Shown here: piece after piece, positions 6,624 to 11,475 of the stretch
Numbering within the stretch: position 1 is the first letter of the stretch
Layout: each line of letters opens with the position of its first letter
From: Phycisphaerae bacterium
GTDB taxonomy: Bacteria > Planctomycetota > Phycisphaerae > Sedimentisphaerales > UBA12454
NCBI GenBank assembly: GCA_028712345.1
Contig: JAQTQF010000031.1
Coordinates: 1-11,475, forward strand
Length of the DNA stretch: 11,475 nucleotides
Direction of reading: 5' to 3'
The notes under the pieces: generated by a model
What the model was told of the DNA's origin: nothing
What the model saw: only the letters and a program-made list of their open reading frames with translations
The model's database searches: none
Made by a program: the position numbers and the translations under genes

Positions 6624-7862
6624 ATGAAAGTATGCATACAAACGATAAATATGATAATTCTTGCCCTGTTTGGATTTGTAAACATGAATTATGTTATGGC
6701 AGAAAGCAGTCCTCCAAACCTAAAAATATTATGGCAGAAAGAATATTCGGTCACTAATAATATTACCTATGCTCCGCACCTTGCAACATTTTGCGGAAAA
6801 ACCAATAGGATAGTAATAGTGGGCAGTTCATTTCGTCCCAGGGATCCTAATTTTATTGGCAAAATATGGATTTGGGATGTTGACCAAAATGGTGAAATAA
6901 CTCGGGAGACCATTCTTAAAGAAGCTAGCAGAAAAGAATGTTCTGCAATAGGGGATATGTGGCCAGCCAGAGGCTTGGAAATATCCGAAAATGGAGATAT
7001 TTTAATGACGGGAAGTTTCGGAAAGCGGCCTGCAAAAGAACCAGCTATTATGCAGATAAATAGCGGAAAAACAGAAAAGAAAATCAAATTAATTGCAGAG
7101 AAGAATCAAGAGGAAGATAACATTCTAATCTTGAAAATGGCAAATCTTATCAATGATAACACCCTCTTAATTGGCAAAGATGCTAAAGGCAATGGTTTAA
7201 TTATTAAAGTGGATTCGCAAGGGAATAGACTTTGGAAAAAAATGTACAAATTCGGAGATAATAATATTTTCACAGACAGCATTCCACTGAAAGAAAAAGG
7301 AGAGTTTGTAATAGTTGGATTATCTTTTTTTATGGGCGATGAAAAAGATGTTAATGGCATAAAGAATAACATTTGTATGGTAAAATATAACATGCAAGGC
7401 CAAATATTATCTGAAAATGTGATTGATAATGGTGGTACCCTTAATCCTTATGCCTATCCTCAAGTATGTCGACTTGATTCTGGTAACTTTGTAGTAGTAT
7501 ATGATAAGAGTACGACTATGAAAGCTACAGATTGCTGGTTCGAGATATTCACGCCTGCATTAGAGCCATTGCGAAAGAGTCAAATAAGTAAAACCGTCAA
7601 CACTTTAGCAATCTCTGGAATCCGAAGCATTCCTAAAAAAGGTTTTTTGGTGGCCGATTGGTTGGAATTTTCTGGCCTGACAATACATCAATACGATGAG
7701 AAGGGCAACGAGGTAGGCAATGTATCGGTAAAGGACACGACAATATTTGGTAGTTTTAACATCAATATTGTGTGTACGGCAAACAAAGGGTTTATTGTCG
7801 TGTGTACTCCTTTTCAGGGTACCATTACTAAAACTAAGATTATCGCTTTAGAACTGAAATAG
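6624..7862 (+). CDS. Secreted beta-propeller-like partner protein B (unit 3)
   Basis: A 412-residue protein with AAGGAG at 6612-6617, six nt before ATG 6624. Signal peptide about 1-26 (NMNYVMA before ES). It is paralogous along its whole length to the protein at 2371: KILWQKEYS after the signal, GSSFRPRD, KIWIWDVDQNGEI, ARGLEISENGDILMTGSF, LLIGKDAKGNGLIIKVD, RLWKKMYKFG, YPQVCRLDSGNFVVVYDK, and TKTKIIALELK at the end. The conserved aromatic and Gly/Asp-turn positions support a propeller made of repeated four-stranded sheets, with divergence concentrated between motifs. It follows a PLA2-type cassette, as do its two relatives, which is the main clue to its job. The gene is intact although the adjacent PLA2 is headless, as expected if protection must persist while the effector is silent. 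Confidence 0.8.
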   Translation: MKVCIQTINMIILALFGFVNMNYVMAESSPPNLKILWQKEYSVTNNITYAPHLATFCGKTNRIVIVGSSFRPRDPNFIGKIWIWDVDQNGEITRETILKEASRKECSAIGDMWPARGLEISENGDILMTGSFGKRPAKEPAIMQINSGKTEKKIKLIAEKNQEEDNILILKMANLINDNTLLIGKDAKGNGLIIKVDSQGNRLWKKMYKFGDNNIFTDSIPLKEKGEFVIVGLSFFMGDEKDVNGIKNNICMVKYNMQGQILSENVIDNGGTLNPYAYPQVCRLDSGNFVVVYDKSTTMKATDCWFEIFTPALEPLRKSQISKTVNTLAISGIRSIPKKGFLVADWLEFSGLTIHQYDEKGNEVGNVSVKDTTIFGSFNINIVCTANKGFIVVCTPFQGTITKTKIIALELK

Positions 7863-7936
7863 TTAATTGCTTATGCAGAAGTGATTCAATATTTGCCGAT
7901 TATGTTATACATTCTTAAAATTTGGAATAGCCGAAA

Positions 7937-7970
7937 CTTAATCCTACGAGGACGGAATCTATAAACGACT
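7937..7970 (+). repeat. 34-bp cassette leader, copy L4
   Basis: Three substitutions from the consensus. With its upstream extension (from 7921, TTTGGAATAGCC) it aligns over 50 bp with L3. The in-frame TAA is at 7962-7964, kept although the base before it in TATAAAC differs from L2 and L3. The preceding stop is at 7862; the intervening 58 bp are AT-rich and show nothing else. Confidence 0.85.
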
Positions 7971-8063
7971 TGCTGCGGCGATACTAAGTGCTGCGATGGT
8001 GAATGCGAAATCTGTACCGACGGACAGTGCGTTTCGAGATGCGAAGGCGGCGGGGATTGCTGT
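7971..8063 (+). repeat. Block A copy in cassette 4
   Basis: 93 nt matching 1607-1699 with one substitution seen by eye, immediately after the leader. Confidence 0.9.
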
Positions 8064-8181
8064 GACGGCCACTGCTGCGACCCGGATAGTTGTGAGGTTT
8101 GCGAAGACGGCAATTGCATTTCAAGGTGCGATCCATTAAAATGTGAGAGTTGTGTTGGAAATGGCAATTGCATAGTCTGCG
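8059..8181 (+). repeat. Block C, cassette 4 copy
   Basis: 123 nt identical to 5973-6095. In cassette 3 the same block is joined directly to the leader, whereas here block A precedes it. Confidence 0.9.
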
Positions 8182-8695
8182 ACGGAGATACGGATAAGCA
8201 CTGTGATAACGGTCAGTGTGTGTGTAACAGTTGCTGGGCCGTGGACTATGTTTCAGCTTCAGCAGAGATTTGTCCGGACTGTTCTGGTCTTAGTGCTTGC
8301 AGCGGTATGGTAACCATCAAAGATGGCTATTACACATGGCAAACAGCAACGGGTTATGGCTATTGTAAGAATCCAACAAAATCAGCAGTAATTGGAACCT
8401 TGCATGAGTGTACGGAAGATTGGGATGTAGATATAATTGTAAACTGCGCAATAGGCGCGGGTCTTTCTGGTTCTGCTTGTTTACTTAATATACCATCTTG
8501 CGTAGCTGCTTTGTTAAGTACTGGTTATGGTTGTTTGCATGATGGAATTTGCACAGTGGTTGAGGGATGTATCACCGGCGATTGTTTATCCGCCATAGAA
8601 GAAGAAGTTGTTGACTGGAGCCAGGATTTTGGTTCTTTTACAAAATGCGGCTCATAATAAATATTTTTAAAAATACTTCAAACAATATCCATTAT

Positions 8696-8701
8696 AAGGA
8701 G
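8696..8701 (+). promoter_or_regulatory. Ribosome binding site AAGGAG deciding the start at 8711
   Basis: AAGGAG lies 9 nt before ATG 8711, whose product begins directly with a signal peptide. The longer alternative at ATG 8645 has no such site and would put 22 polar residues in front of the signal, so 8711 is preferred. Confidence 0.75.
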
Positions 8702-8710
8702 TGTAACGAA

Positions 8711-10096
8711 ATGAAAGTTAATATCGGCATCCCAATTTTGCTGTTAGTTTGTATTCCTTTATGTGCCAAAGGATCGATAGGAAATCCTCCAACTGCTGAA
8801 CAGATAGACAAAATGGCTTCTGCGGCTTGGAAAGAGCCTGTAACCAGTATTGATATAACTCTTTATAAGCACACAATAAAACCTCCAAAATCTGTTGAGG
8901 AGATTCGTCAAATGTTCGAGAATGCTCTGGAAGACCCAAAAAGGCCAAAAGAACAGCTTTCTCCTCAAGAACTTGAGCAGTACGATAGAAATGTTCAGCT
9001 AAATGTCGAACGCACAATTAAGGTACAAGAGACAGGCAGTAAGACAAAAGAAAGGATCAGGATAGATGGTTACCGCCAGCGGATAGACAGTGCCTTCGGT
9101 TGGCCGGAAATGACTCTCTTAAAAGGTACGCCCCCTGAGATGCATCGGTCGCAAGTAGTACTTGGTCCCGATACATCTTACAATATGACTTATATTAATC
9201 TTGGAGATGAACATAAAGGCGACTATAGAAGTTTTACTTACTATCATGGCAACAAAAGTGCAACGATGACTAATAATAAGAAAACAAGATGGGCCAAGAG
9301 CGATATTATGGATTTTGCTCGATTATCTTCTTGTTTTCAGGGAGTTCTTGGTGTTAGCGATGGGACGATATCGGAGCCTGTTTATATCCCAGATGTGAAC
9401 AAAATTGAAGAGCTGCAAAAAACAGGTCTTGTGGCAAATGCCCTTAGACTTACGATTACTCCTGAGCCTAACGCTCCAGATAGCAGAGATCGCATCGAGA
9501 TAAAATCTGACGAATATTCGTGCGGAATTGTTATAATATGCGATAAAAATAATTACTCCCGTATCTATTGTATGGAGATTTGTAATCCCGGTACAGGCAA
9601 GCCATTATACATAAAGCAATTCAGTAATTTTGATGATCAAGATTTTCCACATAACGCAACAATAATAGAATACGATGCGAATGGTAATCTGAAAAACAAG
9701 GAAATTTATACAATTGAAAAGGTAGAGCTAAATCCGATACTTTCAAAGGATGTATTTGAGTTTGCCCCGCCAGAGGAATATGAAATTACGGTAATAGACC
9801 CAAATGGTACGAGCGAAGTAGTGCGTCCGAAAGGCGGCATAGAAGGCGCTATGTTAAAGCTTGTGAAGGCTACGAAGGAAAAAGATATTGGAACATTGAC
9901 GGAACTGCTTGGAAATGAAATATGGCAGGTAAGATTGCGGTCGCTGCAGGTTTTGGATAAATTTTTGGACCGGGACAAGGGAGCTTTGAAAGAGGCGGCT
10001 GCGATTCTTAAGAATGATGAGAAATTGGAGGTTCGTAATGAAGCCCAAAAAATTCTTAATCGTCTCGAATCTAATGATGCCAATGATGTAAAGTAA
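8711..10096 (+). CDS. Secreted LolA-like protein with C-terminal HEAT-like repeats (unit 4 partner)
   Basis: A 461-residue protein with a signal peptide about 1-19 (VCIPLCA before KG). The N-terminal half has a long helical region (VEEIRQMFENALEDPKRP) leading into 'RTIKVQETGSKTKERIRIDG'. The middle is beta-rich, and at about residue 340 it reads 'LNPILSKDVFEFAPPEEY', a pattern common at the end of LolA-like secreted domains in planctomycetes. From about residue 375 to 450 it ends in HEAT-like helical pairs (LVKATKEKDIGTLTELLG, VRLRSLQVLDKFL, VRNEAQKILNRLE). It directly follows C-terminus Y and, like the gene at 4746, is of the LolA-like rather than the propeller type. The HEAT region suggests protein binding. 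Inferred role: immunity or accessory protein for Y; no enzymatic motif seen. Confidence 0.7.
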   Translation: MKVNIGIPILLLVCIPLCAKGSIGNPPTAEQIDKMASAAWKEPVTSIDITLYKHTIKPPKSVEEIRQMFENALEDPKRPKEQLSPQELEQYDRNVQLNVERTIKVQETGSKTKERIRIDGYRQRIDSAFGWPEMTLLKGTPPEMHRSQVVLGPDTSYNMTYINLGDEHKGDYRSFTYYHGNKSATMTNNKKTRWAKSDIMDFARLSSCFQGVLGVSDGTISEPVYIPDVNKIEELQKTGLVANALRLTITPEPNAPDSRDRIEIKSDEYSCGIVIICDKNNYSRIYCMEICNPGTGKPLYIKQFSNFDDQDFPHNATIIEYDANGNLKNKEIYTIEKVELNPILSKDVFEFAPPEEYEITVIDPNGTSEVVRPKGGIEGAMLKLVKATKEKDIGTLTELLGNEIWQVRLRSLQVLDKFLDRDKGALKEAAAILKNDEKLEVRNEAQKILNRLESNDANDVK

Positions 10097-10135
10097 AATA
10101 CAGTTGTTGCTTTAGATTAGTTGTAGTTGTTGCTT

Positions 10136-10169
10136 CCTAATCCGACGAAGATGTAGTCTATAAACGACT
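10136..10169 (+). repeat. 34-bp cassette leader, copy L5
   Basis: The most diverged copy (five substitutions from the consensus), but of the same length and spacing, ending TAAACGACT before TGCTGCGG. The in-frame TAA is at 10161-10163. Just upstream, an 11-bp direct repeat AGTTGTTGCTT occurs at 10102-10112 and 10125-10135, and the L3/L4 extension is absent. Confidence 0.8.
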
Positions 10170-10583
10170 TGCTGCGGCGAGACTAAGTGCTGCGATGGTG
10201 AATGCGAAATCTGTACCGACGGACAGTGCGTAGTCTGCGGCGGTGATACGACTCTGAAATGCTATAATGGTCATTGCTGTTGTGCACCGAACGGATGCGG
10301 CCCTTGTGACGGCCCATCGGTTCCCGATAACCCGACTGGTTGTTCGGATACAAGTTTTCGTGCTTTTTGTGACGCACATGATGAGTGTTATGGAGGGTGT
10401 GGCAATGATAAAATCGCTTGTGATACCATTTTTTTTAATGCAATGATTAATGTATGTGTAAGCAGCAGTAATCCTCTTTGTGCGGCTGCTTGTATAACTT
10501 TGACCGATGCATTTTATTTGACTGTTCTATACGGTGGAGATTCAGCTTATGGATCTGCCCAGAATTGTTCATGCGGTAGTTAG
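10164..10583 (+). pseudogene. Headless cassette 5: shortened Cys-rich carrier with group XII-like PLA2
   Basis: Open for 139 codons from just after the leader TAA to the TAG at 10581-10583, without a signal peptide or plausible start. It has the shortest carrier of the set: block A (10170-10231) jumps after DGQC directly to VVCGGDTTLKC, a unit that sits much later in the other copies, implying loss of the intervening repeats. The PLA2 domain keeps NGCGPCDG, CDAHDECYGGCGNDK with the His-Asp pair, CDTIF with the second candidate Asp, and a shortened terminal SAQNCSCGS. The domain looks intact and is followed after 38 nt by a beta-propeller-like gene, as in the other PLA2 units. Confidence 0.85.
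10170..10231 (+). repeat. Block A copy in cassette 5
   Basis: 62 nt matching 1607-1668 with two substitutions seen by eye, after which the carrier jumps to a different repeat unit. Confidence 0.85.
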
Positions 10584-10621
10584 AAAATTTTTGCGATATT
10601 ACAAACATTAGGAGTAATGTT

Positions 10622-11475
10622 ATGAGATTTTTTAAAAGTTTAATATTAGTGTTGGCTATATTCTTCTCCATTATAGTTTCTACTGTGAACGCCAAGGTAT
10701 TATGGGAAAAAGAGTTGGTATCGGATGCAAATACGAATTCTATTCCGCTTGCTTCCTGTTTAAACAAAAACGGCGACGGCATAATTGTAATGACAAGAGA
10801 ATGTTCGAAAGGCAAGTTTCCTGTACTTGGAGGCAATCTGGTATTATGGGAAATAGGAATTAATGGAAGTGCCGCTCGAACAATGCCAGAAGATGCCAAC
10901 GGAAATCGCATTTGGACGAATGCAGATTATATTGGATTGGGCTGTAGAATAGCCAGCGACAAGTTTGGCAACCTTTTAACAGTAGGGATATTGAATAAAC
11001 CAGGCGAGAAAAGACAAAAAATTGCGGTTATTTCAAACACTGATAAAGCAAAAAAAACAATCTCGATTTGCAATTCAGTAGAAAACTTCCCCAAAATAAA
11101 GATGATGTCATTACAGAATAATACATTTGTTATGATTGGAAAGCGAGACCGTGATGGATTGTGTATACGGATCGATGATCAGGGAGCAATAATACGGGAA
11201 AAGCTACTTAATAGAGATGAGATGAATATATTTAGTAGTGTTGATAGAATGAAATCTGATGACTCAAATTTAGTTTTAGCCGGTGTATCATTTGGAAAGA
11301 TGTCTAATAATGCTAATGAAAACCTCTCCAAGAATTCCATTTTTATATGCGACCCAAATCTTAAAACAATTTATGAAGATTGTTTTACTGGCGGGGCGTC
11401 TCAATTATTATTTCCCAAAGTGTGTTGCCTCAATAATGAGAACATCGCAGTTTTATACAAAAAAGAAAGTGCAGA
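10622..11475 (+). CDS. Secreted beta-propeller-like partner protein C (unit 5), 3' end outside window
   Basis: 284 complete codons are visible and the frame is open to the end of the window. GGAG at 10611-10614 lies 7 nt before ATG 10622. Signal peptide about 1-24 (SIIVSTVNA before KV). It is the most diverged of the three propeller-type paralogues but keeps the landmarks: KVLWEKELV straight after the signal, NLVLWEIGINGS, MIGKRDRDGLCIRIDDQGAI, LVLAGVSFG, and FPKVCCLNNENIAVLYKK matching YPQVCRLDSGNFVVVYDK of protein B. By comparison with its relatives about 120 residues are missing at the 3' end. It follows a PLA2-type cassette. The same inferred role applies (cognate protein for its PLA2), and the divergence would fit specificity for its own, equally diverged, PLA2 domain. 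Confidence 0.75.
   Translation, partial: MRFFKSLILVLAIFFSIIVSTVNAKVLWEKELVSDANTNSIPLASCLNKNGDGIIVMTRECSKGKFPVLGGNLVLWEIGINGSAARTMPEDANGNRIWTNADYIGLGCRIASDKFGNLLTVGILNKPGEKRQKIAVISNTDKAKKTISICNSVENFPKIKMMSLQNNTFVMIGKRDRDGLCIRIDDQGAIIREKLLNRDEMNIFSSVDRMKSDDSNLVLAGVSFGKMSNNANENLSKNSIFICDPNLKTIYEDCFTGGASQLLFPKVCCLNNENIAVLYKKESA

Larger units (their letters stand above)
7965..8657 (+). pseudogene. Headless cassette 4: Cys-rich carrier remnant with unknown C-terminus Y
   Basis: Open for 230 codons from just after the leader TAA to the TAA at 8655-8657. The only start candidate is a weak GTG at 8220 without a convincing ribosome binding site or signal peptide. It begins with block A (7971-8063) and then block C (8059-8181), so the carrier is a mosaic of elements seen elsewhere in the window. 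The unique C-terminus from about 8200 is unlike PLA2: CNSCWAVDYV, CPDCSGLSACSG, GYYTWQTATGYGYC, then a Gly- and Ala-rich hydrophobic stretch (NCAIGAGLSGSACLLNIP, CVAALLSTGYGC) and an acidic tail (AIEEEVVDWSQDF). The hydrophobic part could insert in or associate with membranes, but that is only a guess. No family recognised. Confidence 0.8.
1607..11475 (+). other. Tandem array of effector C-terminus/partner units (polymorphic-toxin-like locus)
   Basis: Five units in a row: PLA2 + propeller + lipoprotein (expressed head), then leader-bounded units of 1857 bp (4081-5937), 1999 bp (5938-7936) and 2199 bp (7937-10135), and a last one that runs off the window. Each unit pairs one carrier/C-terminus with one intact secreted partner. 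Only the first carrier has a start and a signal peptide. The array resembles CdiA-CT/CdiI, Rhs and MafB/MafI orphan modules in logic, not in sequence. The toxin/immunity role is inferred. Confidence 0.65.

Noticed and set aside
8645..8710. Longer start for the 461-residue LolA-like protein
   Set aside because: There is no ribosome binding site, it overlaps cassette 4, and it would put a polar extension before the signal peptide. ATG 8711 has AAGGAG.
10102..10135. 11-bp direct repeat AGTTGTTGCTT, considered as an insertion target duplication
   Set aside because: The copies are only 23 bp apart with no element between them; more likely local slippage.
4081..10169. Integron cassette array with attC sites
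   Set aside because: The leaders are near-identical to each other and have no paired GTTRRRY/RYYYAAC boxes or long imperfect palindrome. No integrase is visible. The unit layout is similar but the sites are not.
1607..10231. CRISPR-like array of regularly spaced repeats
   Set aside because: The repeats are coding, irregular in length and about 2 kb apart between units, with no short spacers or cas genes.

Overview
The window reads as one plus-strand locus from a Gram-negative-type bacterium. Nearly every product carries a Sec signal peptide, one is a lipoprotein, and starts are preceded by AGGAG-type ribosome binding sites. Two long secreted proteins look like the LolA-like families common in Planctomycetota, so a planctomycete (Phycisphaerae-like) is my best guess, with low certainty. 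No transposase, integrase, rRNA, tRNA or CRISPR array is visible.

Layout. Positions 1-1353 hold the 3' part of a secreted TPR-like protein with three 78-residue tandem repeats. It overlaps by 8 bp the only complete copy of a cysteine-rich secreted protein (1346-2314): signal peptide, granulin-like N-terminus, very Cys-dense repeats, and a C-terminal phospholipase A2 domain resembling the group XII (PLA2G12) type. A secreted beta-propeller-like protein (2371-3591) and a small lipoprotein (3637-4065) follow.

The rest is a tandem array of four more units. Each starts with a conserved 34-bp leader (4081, 5938, 7937, 10136), then a headless copy of the Cys-rich gene (no start codon, no signal peptide, an in-frame TAA just before the first Cys codons, otherwise an intact frame), then an intact secreted partner gene with its own ribosome binding site. 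The C-terminal domains are PLA2, unknown X, PLA2, unknown Y, PLA2. The partner type follows the C-terminus: each PLA2 unit is followed by a beta-propeller-like paralogue (2371, 6624, 10622), and the X and Y units by LolA-like proteins (4746, 8711).

Interpretation (inference). The layout resembles polymorphic toxin loci (CdiA/CdiI, Rhs, MafB/MafI): one expressed 'head' followed by silent, recombination-ready C-terminal modules, each kept with its cognate immunity or accessory gene. Near-identical DNA blocks shared by the head gene and the cassettes would let recombination put a new C-terminus in frame behind the head. I do not know a described system that combines a short Cys-rich carrier, group XII-like PLA2 tips and large secreted beta-propeller or LolA-like partners; novelty would need a database search.
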